Assembly (NCBI RefSeq): GCF_014200575.1 | Contig: NZ_JACHBZ010000019.1 | Span: 60,800-124,799 of the forward strand | Direction: 5' to 3' | DNA from: Mucilaginibacter saanensis | GTDB lineage: Bacteria > Bacteroidota > Bacteroidia > Sphingobacteriales > Sphingobacteriaceae | Length of the DNA stretch: 64,000 bases | Shown: positions 55,803 to 64,000 of the stretch, piece after piece | Position numbering within the stretch: the first letter of the stretch is position 1 | Layout: each line of letters begins with the position of its first letter | Made by a program: the position numbers and the translations under genes | The notes under the pieces: generated by a model | What the model was told of the DNA's origin: nothing | The model's input: the letters and a program-made list of their open reading frames with translations, nothing else | Databases searched by the model: none

Positions 55803-56606
55803 ATGCCGTTACAAGCACCAGCAACTGCTGCTACCCCTGCAACCGGATTTGAGCGTTTGCTCAGCATTATGGATGACCTGAGAGCCAATTGTCCGTGGGA
55901 TAAAAAACAAACACTGGAAAGCCTGCGGCACCTCACTATTGAAGAAACGTATGAGCTTAGCGATGCCATATTAGGCGATGACAAGCAGGAAATAAAAAAA
56001 GAACTTGGTGATATCATGCTTCACCTGGTTTTTTATGCCAAAATAGCTTCAGAAACTAATGATTTTACCATCACCGATGTATTGAATAGCGTATGCGAAA
56101 AGCTGATTAACCGCCATCCGCATATTTACGGTGATGTTGAGGTACAAAACGAGGAAGATGTAAAGCGCAATTGGGAACAGATTAAGCTAAAAGAGGGCAA
56201 TAAATCGGTTCTGGGTGGAGTGCCTGCATCATTACCGGCACTGGTGAAAGCATCACGCATACAGGAAAAAGCGCGGGGCGTAGGGTTTGACTGGGAAGAA
56301 AAAAACCAGGTATGGGCCAAGGTTGAAGAGGAAATGCAGGAGTTTAAAAATGAATTTAACGCCGAAGACGAAAGTGCCATTGACCATGAAAAGGCCGAAG
56401 GTGAATTTGGCGACCTTTTATTTTCGCTCATCAATTATGCGCGTTTCATCAATATCAACCCGGAAAATGCGCTTGAAAAAACAAATAAAAAATTCATTAA
56501 ACGGTTTCAATACCTGGAACTTAAAGCCCGCGAAAACGGCAAACAATTACAGGACATGACCCTTGCCGAAATGGATATATTTTGGGACGAGGCAAAAAAA
56601 CTTTAA
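55803..56606 (+). CDS. mazG: MazG nucleoside triphosphate pyrophosphohydrolase
   Basis: This is 267 residues with two MazG all-alpha domains. The first has RANCPWDKKQTLESLRHLTI and EETYELSDAI with the Glu pair, then KKELGDIMLHLVFYAKIA. The second has WAKVEEEMQEFKNEF and EGEFGDLLFSLINYAR. It hydrolyses NTPs to NMPs and pyrophosphate, cleaning nucleotide pools and in some bacteria modulating ppGpp levels. A TATCTTTA promoter-like element lies 31 bases upstream. Confidence 0.94.
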   Translation: MPLQAPATAATPATGFERLLSIMDDLRANCPWDKKQTLESLRHLTIEETYELSDAILGDDKQEIKKELGDIMLHLVFYAKIASETNDFTITDVLNSVCEKLINRHPHIYGDVEVQNEEDVKRNWEQIKLKEGNKSVLGGVPASLPALVKASRIQEKARGVGFDWEEKNQVWAKVEEEMQEFKNEFNAEDESAIDHEKAEGEFGDLLFSLINYARFININPENALEKTNKKFIKRFQYLELKARENGKQLQDMTLAEMDIFWDEAKKL

Positions 56607-56670
56607 AAATATTAAGGTACCCTTGTAGCGTTTAGATAATTATTGTCGTAATAGCTAAAAATACAAGATT

Positions 56671-57105
56671 ATGAAACGCAATTTATTTTACTTATTACCA
56701 CTATTACTAATACTTGGCGAAGCGTGTACGCCAAAATCAGACAACACCCCGATCCCTGTTCCATCGGGTACTTTTAAAGGAAAATTCAGGTTAGTTACCA
56801 GAAAAGCTACCGGCGGGGCCGATACATTAAAAGATACAGCTCTTGTTATCAAATTAACATCGCCTTACCACTTTGCAATAACCGGTGATACTATCAAAGT
56901 ACACGCAGGCAGCAAAGGAAACTTTGGCTATGATGGCTATAACATGAGTTTCTTAGATAGTACTTACAAAGCAGGACCGCAAGTTAAATACCATTTGGTT
57001 GGTATTTATCAGTATTTCTATAACGGTACCCTATTGCAGCTGCAACGTACCAATGCAACCGGCGATACTGTATTGAGATACGACTTTAACAAAACTTCAA
57101 ATTAA
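56671..57105 (+). CDS. small lipoprotein, unknown
   Basis: This 144-residue protein has a lipoprotein signal: MKRNLFYLLPLLLILGEAC with lipid Cys19. The mature part is a beta-rich domain with YHFAITGDTIKVHAGSKG and NMSFLDSTYKAGPQVKYHL and a Thr/Asp-rich character. No family is recognised, but the fold resembles small lipocalin-like Bacteroidota lipoproteins. It is single-gene, with a terminator 19 bases after the stop. Confidence 0.7.
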   Translation: MKRNLFYLLPLLLILGEACTPKSDNTPIPVPSGTFKGKFRLVTRKATGGADTLKDTALVIKLTSPYHFAITGDTIKVHAGSKGNFGYDGYNMSFLDSTYKAGPQVKYHLVGIYQYFYNGTLLQLQRTNATGDTVLRYDFNKTSN

Positions 57106-57123
57106 TTATTGTTTTAATTTATG

Positions 57124-57154
57124 CCGTCGCTTTTTTTAGGGCGGCGGTTTTTTT
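57124..57154 (+). terminator. intrinsic terminator after lipoprotein gene
   Basis: CCGTCGC/GCGGCGG form a seven-pair stem (with one G-T pair) around a T-rich loop, followed by seven T. Confidence 0.7.
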
Positions 57155-57184
57155 ATCATCAACACCATCTACCTGTGTAAAATT

Positions 57185-57213
57185 ATAACCGGCGGAAAAT
57201 AACCGCCGGTTAT
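57185..57213. other. eleven-pair hairpin without T-run
   Basis: ATAACCGGCGG/CCGCCGGTTAT is perfect with a seven-base loop, lying 30 bases beyond the preceding terminator and 170 bases before the sigma-factor start. It could be a backup terminator or a 5'-region structure. Confidence 0.45.
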
Positions 57214-57382
57214 TAATGTTTATAAACAAACCCGATATGGTGAAGTAACAAGAATGATAAATTGAAACAGGCAAAATTGATCATCTGAAAAAAATGTTTT
57301 TTTTATTTGTATCAAATATGTTCTTTACTGCGTAAAGGATTAAAAATCAACAACAATATTTAAGCGGAATTAAAAATACTTA

Positions 57383-57937
57383 ATGTCTCTACCCCCACGC
57401 ATTACTGAAGAAGAAATCATCAGCCAATGCAAAACAGGCAGTCTTAAATACCAGGAAATGCTGTATAAGCTATTCTATGGCTATGCTATGGGGATAAGTC
57501 TACGTTATAGTTTAAACCGCGACGATGCATTGGAGGCCGTAAATGACGCTTTTATTAAAGTATTTAATGCTATACATAATTACCACATTGATAAGCCATT
57601 TAAAGCATGGCTGCGCACCATTGTAGTAAACACCGCCATTGACCGCAGGCGTAAGGATCTGAAGTTTCAGCTCAATGTTGAGCTGGACAACGCTTCGCCT
57701 TTAAGCAGCCACGTAGGTACGGTTGATAATTTAAACGTGCAGGATATTTTAAAACTGATGAAGGAGCTGCCTGCTATACAGCTCACCATCTTTAACTTAT
57801 ACGAAATAGACGGATACAATCACGACGAAATTGCAAATATGCTCACTATACCCGTAAGTTCATCACGGGTTTACCTGAGCCGAGCTAAAGAAAAATTGAG
57901 AAAAATGTTAAGGAAAGAAACACAAAGCCATGGATGA
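57383..57937 (+). CDS. ECF-type sigma factor
   Basis: This is 184 residues. Sigma-70 region 2 has YGMGISLRYS-like sequence (GYAMGISLRYSLNRDDALEA then NDAFIKVFNAIHNY), a short linker and WLRTIVVNTAIDRRR. Region 4 is the helix-turn-helix LYEIDGYNHDEIANMLTI followed by SSSRVYLSRAKEKLRKML. The length and layout fit the extracytoplasmic-function type. It overlaps the next gene by eight bases, so the two are translationally coupled, as expected for a sigma/anti-sigma pair. Confidence 0.93.
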   Translation: MSLPPRITEEEIISQCKTGSLKYQEMLYKLFYGYAMGISLRYSLNRDDALEAVNDAFIKVFNAIHNYHIDKPFKAWLRTIVVNTAIDRRRKDLKFQLNVELDNASPLSSHVGTVDNLNVQDILKLMKELPAIQLTIFNLYEIDGYNHDEIANMLTIPVSSSRVYLSRAKEKLRKMLRKETQSHG

Positions 57938-59597
57938 GCAGTTGGATAACGACTTAAACAGCCGCATCAGGGAGGTGTTTGATAATTTTGATGACCCATC
58001 CTACCCCTCTGCTGATGAAGGATGGTTAATGCTCAGGGAGAAATTCCCTGAAATGGAAGAGGTACGCCCGGCCGAAAAGAAACGCCCGGTAACCTGGCTT
58101 TGGTGGAGCAGCATGGCTGCGGCCATATTATTATTTATTGGCATAGGCTTATGGGTTACCGATAAAAAACAACACCCGGAAACCATGGCCGCAAAAACAA
58201 AGCAACATCAGGAGCAATCATTAACCGATAGCGATAAGCTATTGGCAACAAAGCAAACCCCTGTTATTAAAAACAACACCGCTAATACGGCAACTGATAG
58301 TGCTGCTCATAGCAGTGCAATAACAGCACCTGCAAATCAACTGGCACAAAATACGGCTGCAACTCCTGCAACAGCGAATAAAACACCTGCTTATGCCAAT
58401 ACAAATGCCGGCACTGCACAACATTTAAATAATGCAGGCATTAACCCTGTAAAAAACAACCAGCTAAACGATAGCATCAACACCGCTATTGCTAAGGCAA
58501 ACACGCAGCAGCATATTGTTAATGCACCGGCCATTGCCAATGCAAACACTACAATCACAAGTCAAAATAATAACCCGGCTGCTATTACCCAGCCTGCTGC
58601 TAAAACAACTATGCAGCAGCACAATACCGTGAATGCACCGGCTACAGCCAATGTAAACAGTACTGCCGTAGCTCAAAATAACAAACCCGCAGATGCAAAT
58701 CAGCCTGCTGCTGTGGTTAAAACAAATACGCCGCAGTATGCTGCCAATCCTGTTACCGGTTTCGGAAAAGGAGTTCCGGCAAATACGGCTAATACGCCTG
58801 TAACTGCCGGTTCAAGCATCATGCTTCAGCAAACTGCTAAAGTGACCAAACCGGCACCTAATTCTATGGCTGCCTTGTTTGCCAGCGAACAACCCGCAAC
58901 CAAAAAGCCCGACGAAAAATACGACGAGGACAGAAAAGTACGTTTTGGCGTATATGCCGCAACATTTTTCAATTATGCCAAAGGCAGCAACAACCAGATT
59001 AACGCGGGAGCCGGTTTTACGTCTGACATTAAATTAAGCAAAAACATAAAGCTTTCTACAGGTTTGGCATTGGCTCAAAATACGTTAAGCTATAATAGCG
59101 CCCCTCCGGTTACTGCCGACGCGGTGTTAAAAACACAGGCGCTGGTTGCTTATCAGCAAAAAGATATGCTGTCTGTCGCTACGGCTTTCCCTATCCTTAA
59201 AAACTACAATGCCAATTTAGTGGGTCTGGATATTCCGCTGAATCTTAAATACGAGTTTAATCCGCAAAAGAGTGATGCTTATGTTTCTGCCGGTTTAAGT
59301 TCCGGTACCTTTATAAACGAGGCCTATACGTCGGTTTATGGTTTTGCGCCGTCATCAGTAGCGGCCGGGGCGCCACAGCAAACTACTGACGATGTAACCC
59401 GAAAAAGTTTCAGTGGTTTCTACTTTGCAAAAACGCTGAATGTTTCGTTCGGGGTGGGCTATCCTGTAGGCAAGGGCAACAGGCTTATTATTGAACCGTT
59501 TTTAAAATACCCGCTTGATGGAATGGGTTCGCAGCAACTGCGTTTTGGCGCGGGCGGCTTAAACCTGAAACTTAATTTCACGTCGCAAAAAAAATGA
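57930..59597 (+). CDS. inner-membrane anti-sigma segment fused to outer-membrane barrel (Dma-like)
   Basis: This 555-residue protein has an unusual order. Residues 1-53 are a soluble acidic/helical N-terminus (DNDLNSRIREVFDNF, DEGWLMLREKFPE) typical of short Bacteroidota anti-sigma domains. Residues 54-76 form one membrane span (VTWLWWSSMAAAILLFIGIG). About 77-335 is a Thr/Ala/Asn/Gln-rich disordered linker with two related units of about 40 residues (around QQHIVNAPAIANAN and QQHNTVNAPATANVN). Residues 336-555 form an outer-membrane beta-barrel of OMP_b-brl type (KVRFGVYAATFFNY to RFGAGGLNLKLNF). It overlaps the sigma gene at its start and the next gene at its end. This layout matches the dual-membrane-spanning anti-sigma (Dma) proteins reported in Bacteroides. 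Confidence 0.75.
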   Translation: MDEQLDNDLNSRIREVFDNFDDPSYPSADEGWLMLREKFPEMEEVRPAEKKRPVTWLWWSSMAAAILLFIGIGLWVTDKKQHPETMAAKTKQHQEQSLTDSDKLLATKQTPVIKNNTANTATDSAAHSSAITAPANQLAQNTAATPATANKTPAYANTNAGTAQHLNNAGINPVKNNQLNDSINTAIAKANTQQHIVNAPAIANANTTITSQNNNPAAITQPAAKTTMQQHNTVNAPATANVNSTAVAQNNKPADANQPAAVVKTNTPQYAANPVTGFGKGVPANTANTPVTAGSSIMLQQTAKVTKPAPNSMAALFASEQPATKKPDEKYDEDRKVRFGVYAATFFNYAKGSNNQINAGAGFTSDIKLSKNIKLSTGLALAQNTLSYNSAPPVTADAVLKTQALVAYQQKDMLSVATAFPILKNYNANLVGLDIPLNLKYEFNPQKSDAYVSAGLSSGTFINEAYTSVYGFAPSSVAAGAPQQTTDDVTRKSFSGFYFAKTLNVSFGVGYPVGKGNRLIIEPFLKYPLDGMGSQQLRFGAGGLNLKLNFTSQKK

Positions 59598-60352
59598 AAA
59601 GGTTATTACTTACCTTGATGGTTTTGCTTACAGGCTTGCCTTTGTTTGCCCAAAAAATCGAGGTATCGCTGCAAGCCAACTCGGGGCTGTTTCACTTTGG
59701 CGGTCTGTCTGCTACTGCTAATTCAAGCATTATTCAGTCTTCGGTAACCGGCTCCACTCAAAATTATACCAATAACCCCTACGGCAGCCGTAATGCTGTT
59801 AGTTACGGCTTTGGTGCACAGGTACAGGCCGTGTCAAAAAGTAATTTTATTGTTGGCTTACAGGCCACGTATGACTTTTTAGCAAGTAAGGTAAATATCA
59901 ATCAGTATACCCCATATTCGCCAGCCGTATTTGATAATGATCCTGATGCTTCTTACATCACTGCCCCCAGCGCTAACATGGCTGTTAAGGGCTCAACCAA
60001 CCTGCAAACCCGATTCATTAACCTTAACCCTTATATTGGATACAGGGTACAATTGCAAAAGGTTAAGTTAGATATTTTACCAGGGATAGATATTGGCTTT
60101 AATTTAAGCGGTTATGACAAGGGCACCGTTAAAGATGCCGATGATAAAGTTTACATCATTAACAACAAAATAAACGCCCCATCTACAGACATCCGTTTAA
60201 GACTTGGCCTGGCGGCCACTTACAACCAATTTGGTATAACCGCCAGCTATGCCCGTGGCCTAACTAACTATGAAGGTAATATGCTTGGAGATGTCAAAAT
60301 TGAGGCCCACAGCCAACTGATCAGGTTTGGCATCAGTTACCGCATATTTTAA
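59594..60352 (+). CDS. outer-membrane beta-barrel protein
   Basis: This 252-residue protein has a signal peptide (about 1-19, LLLTLMVLLTGLPLFAQ) and a predicted small barrel: alternating strands such as IEVSLQANSGLFHFGG, VSYGFGAQVQAVSKS, FIVGLQATYDFLAS, LNPYIGYRVQLQK, IRLRLGLAATYNQFGITASY and the final LIRFGISYRIF with terminal Phe. It starts with ATGA overlap to the barrel-fused protein upstream, so the three genes form one operon. It may be a partner or target of the anti-sigma protein. Confidence 0.82.
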   Translation: MKRLLLTLMVLLTGLPLFAQKIEVSLQANSGLFHFGGLSATANSSIIQSSVTGSTQNYTNNPYGSRNAVSYGFGAQVQAVSKSNFIVGLQATYDFLASKVNINQYTPYSPAVFDNDPDASYITAPSANMAVKGSTNLQTRFINLNPYIGYRVQLQKVKLDILPGIDIGFNLSGYDKGTVKDADDKVYIINNKINAPSTDIRLRLGLAATYNQFGITASYARGLTNYEGNMLGDVKIEAHSQLIRFGISYRIF

Positions 60353-60353
60353 C

Positions 60354-61574
60354 CTATTTAAACCTAATTGCCTTTACCGGCGATATTTTGCTCACCAGCA
60401 TGGAAGGGATAACGAGTACCAGCAGGCAAATAACCAGTGTACCCGCATTAAGCATTAAAATGTCAGATATACCAAATTCAACCGGCACAAAGGTCATGTA
60501 GTATGACGCCTGATCGAGCTTAAAAAAATGTGTTTGCTGTTGAAAAAAGCCCAGGCCTAATCCCAATGCATTACCCAGCAACAGGCCAAGCCCTATCAGG
60601 TAAGTGGCATTTAGCAAAAATACCTTTTGAATGTTCCAGTTAGTTGCTCCCATTGCTTTAAACATACCAATCATGGCGGTTCGTTCCAGGATCATGATAA
60701 GCAGGGCCGATATCATATTAATTACTGCCACTATAACCATCAGCACCAGCATTACAACCGAATTAACGTCAAGCAGGCCAAGCCACTCAAATATGGCAGG
60801 ATAATCTTCCAGTACAGTATATGTTTTTAATTTTACTGGCAGTATATCATCCAGTTTATCGGCAGCATAGTTTACGTCATCAAAATCAGACACACGTAAT
60901 TCGTACTCGCCTATTTCGCCCGGTTTCCAGTTATTAAGGCGGTTAATTAATGACAGTGAGCCTACCACAAAGGTTTTATCAACCTCCTCAACCCCAATGT
61001 TAAATATGCCTTTTATTTTAAACTGACGCTTACGCAGCGGCTCCTGTACAAAATACATCAGCAGTTTATCACCCACCTTTAATTTTAGGCGGTTGGCCGT
61101 GGTCTGTGATAGCATGATCTCCTTTTGGGCCTCTACTGAGTCGGTAAAATCAATTACACTGCCAGCCACCATCATTTTTTTAAAGTAGGTCCAGTCGTAA
61201 CTTTTATCTACCCCTTTTAATACCACGCCTTCAATTTCATTGTTGGCCTTAATAATACCCGGCTTGGTGGCAAAGGGCATTACATGGGTAATCAGCGGGC
61301 TTTTCAGCGCACGTTTTACAAAGTTACTGTCAGCCTCAAACGGCGAACTTTCATACGAGCTATTCAGGTCAAACTTCACCACGCGGATATCTCCAGCAAA
61401 GCCGCGAACTTTTTCGCGTATCTCGTGTTTAAATCCTTTAACAATAGCTAAGGAAAGTATCATAACCCCCAGCCCAAGCATAATACCAATAATGGCTATG
61501 CGCACTATCAATTTTGAAAAAGTGCGTTTTGACTTAAATGTTATGCGGGCTGATATAAAAGAGGCGAAACTCAA
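60354..61574 (-). CDS. LolC/LolE-type ABC transporter permease
   Basis: This 406-residue membrane protein has one N-terminal span (about 25-47, IVRIAIIGIMLGLGVMILSL). A periplasmic MacB-type domain follows at about 50-270. Three more spans lie at about 272-297, 325-350 and 375-398 in the FtsX fold. The N-terminus FASFISARITFKSKRTFSK and the NWNIQKVFLLNATYLIGLG segment are typical of lipoprotein-releasing permeases. It would extract lipoproteins or other lipids for transport to the outer membrane with an ATPase encoded elsewhere. It is convergent with the barrel-protein operon, one base apart. Confidence 0.88.
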   Translation of the reverse strand: MSFASFISARITFKSKRTFSKLIVRIAIIGIMLGLGVMILSLAIVKGFKHEIREKVRGFAGDIRVVKFDLNSSYESSPFEADSNFVKRALKSPLITHVMPFATKPGIIKANNEIEGVVLKGVDKSYDWTYFKKMMVAGSVIDFTDSVEAQKEIMLSQTTANRLKLKVGDKLLMYFVQEPLRKRQFKIKGIFNIGVEEVDKTFVVGSLSLINRLNNWKPGEIGEYELRVSDFDDVNYAADKLDDILPVKLKTYTVLEDYPAIFEWLGLLDVNSVVMLVLMVIVAVINMISALLIMILERTAMIGMFKAMGATNWNIQKVFLLNATYLIGLGLLLGNALGLGLGFFQQQTHFFKLDQASYYMTFVPVEFGISDILMLNAGTLVICLLVLVIPSMLVSKISPVKAIRFK

Positions 61575-61659
61575 TGCAGAATGATTTTTTGTACCTTCGC
61601 AAATATGCGGTTTTGATACTAAACCTGCTACTTTTAAAATTGTTTAACCATAATATTTT

Positions 61660-62910
61660 ATGATAAAAACACGCATTTTTTTCCGATGTGCTTTAATAAC
61701 AATTTTATGTGCGGCTACCACCTATCACAAAGCGGCCGCTTATACCCCGCAAGATTCGGTTATCGCCAAAACACACGAAAAAATAATTCCCGAAATAATT
61801 ACCGGGGCCGATCAGATTCCGCTGTATATTGATTATCTTAAGGGAAAAAATATTGGGATGGTTGTAAATCAAACTTCTGTTATTGGTAAAACCCTTACGC
61901 CCAGTGTTGACACCCTGTTAAAAGCAGGCATAACCATAAAAAAGATATTTGGCCCCGAACACGGTTTCAGGGGTGATGCCAGCAACGGCGCCAGTGTTAA
62001 TGACGCTACTGATGCCAAAACCGGGCTTCCTGTAATATCCCTATATGGCAACAAACATTACAAACCCACCGCCGATGACCTGAAGGGTATTGACCTCATG
62101 ATATTTGATATACAGGATGTTGGCGCCAGGTTTTATACCTACATAGCCACCCTTCACTACGTTATGGAAGCCTGTGCCGAAAATAATGTGGAGTTAATGA
62201 TATTTGACAGGCCCAACCCTAACGGATACCTGGTTGATGGCCCTGTACTTGATACCGTTACCGTAAACCATGCTTTTGTGGGTATGCACCCCATACCCAT
62301 TAGCCACGGCATGACCATTGCCGAATACGCCCAGATGATTAACGGCGAAGGCTGGCTAAAGAATGGCATAAAATGCAAGCTTAACATTATCAAGGCGGCC
62401 AACTACAAACATTCGTTACCTTACAGGTTGCCGGTAAATCCCTCGCCCAATTTAAATACAGATCAATCGGTACTGCTGTATCCAAGTATTTGCCTGTTTG
62501 AAGGCACTACCTGCAGCCTGGGCCGGGGTACTTTTTTTCCTTTTCTGGAGGTTGGGCATCCGGCATTAAAGGGCAAATACAGTTTCTCTTTTACACCGGT
62601 GAGCATAGCAGGTATGAGCGAGAACCCGCCGCAAAAAGATAAGCTGTGTTATGGCGTTAATTTAAAAGACAAAAGTGCTGACCAAATCAGGGCTAAAGGC
62701 CGTATTGACCTGTCATTACTGATAGCTTTTTATAAGGCTTTTCCAGATAAGGCACATTTTTTTAATGCTTATTTTACCAAACTGGCAGGTACCACCAAGC
62801 TGCGTGAACAAATTGAAGCCGGAAAAACCGAGGCCGAAATACGCCGTAGTTGGCAGCCGGACTTAAAGAAGTTTAATGCCGTACGCAGCAAATATTTATT
62901 GTACGAGTAA
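61660..62910 (+). CDS. namZ: exo-beta-N-acetylmuramidase NamZ (DUF1343) family
   Basis: This is 416 residues with a signal peptide (about 1-27, LCAATTYHKAAA). The DUF1343/NamZ fold is clear: NIGMVVNQTSVIGK, KKIFGPEHGFRGDASNGASV, IFDIQDVGARFYTYIATLHY, IFDRPNPNG and LEVGHPALKGKY. NamZ of Tannerella-like bacteria cleaves terminal N-acetylmuramic acid from peptidoglycan fragments. The protein probably recycles or degrades wall material in the periplasm. It sits before fmt with a 31-base gap. Confidence 0.85.
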   Translation: MIKTRIFFRCALITILCAATTYHKAAAYTPQDSVIAKTHEKIIPEIITGADQIPLYIDYLKGKNIGMVVNQTSVIGKTLTPSVDTLLKAGITIKKIFGPEHGFRGDASNGASVNDATDAKTGLPVISLYGNKHYKPTADDLKGIDLMIFDIQDVGARFYTYIATLHYVMEACAENNVELMIFDRPNPNGYLVDGPVLDTVTVNHAFVGMHPIPISHGMTIAEYAQMINGEGWLKNGIKCKLNIIKAANYKHSLPYRLPVNPSPNLNTDQSVLLYPSICLFEGTTCSLGRGTFFPFLEVGHPALKGKYSFSFTPVSIAGMSENPPQKDKLCYGVNLKDKSADQIRAKGRIDLSLLIAFYKAFPDKAHFFNAYFTKLAGTTKLREQIEAGKTEAEIRRSWQPDLKKFNAVRSKYLLYE

Positions 62911-62941
62911 CAGAAAGAAGCACTATCAAATATAGAATAAC

Positions 62942-63859
62942 ATGAGAATTGTATTTATGGGCACCCCCCAGTTTGCCGTTGCATCATTAGATGCATTAAT
63001 TAAAGCAGGTAGTGATATTGTAGGTGTAATTACCGCTCCGGATAAACCTGCCGGCAGGGGCCAAAAGGTAAGCGAGTCGGCTGTGAAACAATATGCGGTG
63101 GCTAACGGCCTGAGAGTGCTTCAACCCGAGAAATTAAAAAGTCCTGAATTTTTAGCCGATCTTAAAGCATTACATGCCGATTTACAGGTAGTAGTGGCTT
63201 TCCGTATGCTGCCTGAGGCAGTTTGGGCCATGCCGCCAAAGGGTACCATTAACTTACATGCTTCATTGTTACCTCAATACCGCGGTGCTGCTCCTATTAA
63301 CTGGGTACTAATAAACGGTGAAAAAGAAAGTGGTGCCACCACATTTTTCCTGAAACATGAAATTGATACCGGCGATGTGCTGTTTACCGAAAAAGTAACA
63401 CTAAGTGGTCATGAAACTGCCGGCACCCTGCATGACTGGCTCATGAACAAAGGTGCCGGACTCTTGGTAAAAACGGTAAAAGCAGTGGAAAGCGGCCGTT
63501 ACCATGAACATCCGCAGGCTCAATTGCATACCGGCGAAGAACTAAGACACGCGCCAAAAATTTTTAAAGAGGATTGCCTGATTGACTGGGCTGAACCCGC
63601 CCAGCAGATCTACAATAAAATACGCGGCCTAAGCCCTATCCCTACCGCTTACACAGACCTGAATGGTAAAGTTTTAAAAGTATACGGGTCTGACCTACAA
63701 CTGGAAGAACCGGCCATACAACCGGGCGGTTTCCTGACAGACAATAAAACTTACCTGAAATTTGCTGCCTCAGATGGTTTTATCAGCGTAACTGATATTC
63801 AGCTGGAAGGCAAAAAACGCATGGGCATTGAGGACTTTTTAAGGGGGGTGAAGTTGTAG
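62942..63859 (+). CDS. fmt: methionyl-tRNA formyltransferase
   Basis: This 305-residue protein has the full Fmt layout. FMGTPQFAVASLDALIKAG is the N-terminal Rossmann start, ASLLPQYRGAAPINW carries the formyl-donor binding loop (SLLPxYRGAAPI), and FFLKHEIDTGDVL the Asp. A C-terminal OB-like domain (ILNGLSPIPTAY-like, IRGLSPIPTAYTDLNGKVL) ends it. It formylates Met-tRNAfMet for translation initiation. Nothing beyond it is annotated; an ATG at 63970 opens a frame to the window edge that is too short to judge. Confidence 0.96.
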   Translation: MRIVFMGTPQFAVASLDALIKAGSDIVGVITAPDKPAGRGQKVSESAVKQYAVANGLRVLQPEKLKSPEFLADLKALHADLQVVVAFRMLPEAVWAMPPKGTINLHASLLPQYRGAAPINWVLINGEKESGATTFFLKHEIDTGDVLFTEKVTLSGHETAGTLHDWLMNKGAGLLVKTVKAVESGRYHEHPQAQLHTGEELRHAPKIFKEDCLIDWAEPAQQIYNKIRGLSPIPTAYTDLNGKVLKVYGSDLQLEEPAIQPGGFLTDNKTYLKFAASDGFISVTDIQLEGKKRMGIEDFLRGVKL

Positions 63860-64000
63860 TTGATATTACTGAGGTGATACCTTTACATTACACATTGTCA
63901 ATTCTGAGATTCTGTGTTGATATACAAGTAATCTGCATAATTTATTTACATTTGATTTAAGGCGGCTTTATGTTAGCCTGTTTAGAGCGGTTGCTTTTTA
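63860..64000. other. window end, no gene seen
   Basis: The last 141 bases hold no supported feature. An ATG at 63970 starts a frame cut by the edge (MLACLERLLF), which could be a gene start. Confidence 0.3.

Noticed and set aside
63970..64000. Gene start at window end
   Set aside because: Only ten codons are visible, so it cannot be supported.

Overview
The window looks like a chromosome segment of a Bacteroidota bacterium of the family Sphingobacteriaceae, most likely Mucilaginibacter or a close relative. The reasons are a moderate GC content, TAnnTTTG-type promoter elements, many lipoproteins and outer-membrane barrels, and recognisable families such as DUF4397 lipoproteins, NamZ/DUF1343, NrtR-type Nudix regulators, MnmD and an intracellular GH65/GH13/GH31 set. 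This is inferred from gene content; there is no rRNA gene to confirm it. The window is almost wholly chromosomal housekeeping and metabolic DNA. No integrase, transposase, phage or CRISPR array was seen.

Layout: 1-6 kb holds a truncated alpha/beta hydrolase, a secreted ThuA-like protein, a YjbQ-family protein, a TPR sensor kinase, a DUF2027-Smr protein and a frameshifted DUF892 ferritin-like gene. 6-10 kb holds a secreted M1 metallopeptidase, a YtxH protein, a cold-shock protein and a GAF-PAS sensor lacking an ATPase domain. 10-15 kb holds a HAD protein with an altered catalytic motif, the lysine-pathway genes lysA and lysC, two tiny membrane proteins and a YkgB-like protein. 15-24 kb holds a large AsmA protein, a VirK/DUF535 protein, a DUF4397 lipoprotein, tRNA-Arg with decayed tRNA pieces beside it, a lone receiver, a PAS protein and an exported-looking Nif3-like protein.

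24.5-29.2 kb is a glycolysis-centred locus: a BadF/BadG-type sugar kinase, a Nudix-like regulator with a degraded Nudix box, then pfkA, a second kinase paralogue that has lost its phosphate-1 motif, and gap in a tight operon. 31-41 kb is an intracellular alpha-glucan/maltose block on the minus strand: pgmB, GH65 phosphorylase, GH13, GH31 and glgB. Together these would split maltodextrins, phosphorolyse maltose to beta-glucose-1-phosphate, convert that to glucose-6-phosphate and branch glycogen. 41-51 kb holds ferritin, a thioredoxin-like ferredoxin, a sulfotransferase with an APS kinase, holA, an HsdR-N-like protein, a hybrid kinase and valS. valS is preceded by a heptanucleotide tandem repeat.

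51-64 kb holds an M13 peptidase, an MBL-rhodanese persulfide-dioxygenase-like protein, mnmD, mazG, a lipoprotein, an ECF sigma factor, a protein that appears to join an inner-membrane anti-sigma segment to an outer-membrane barrel, a further barrel protein, a LolC/E-type permease, NamZ and fmt.

The most interesting items are the ECF sigma/dual-membrane anti-sigma module (57.4-60.4 kb) and the putative pseudokinase between pfkA and gap. After these come the Nudix-derived regulator with a palindrome in the pfkA promoter, several mobile-looking inverted-repeat elements (one of which encodes the end of pgmB), and the valS-proximal heptamer array.
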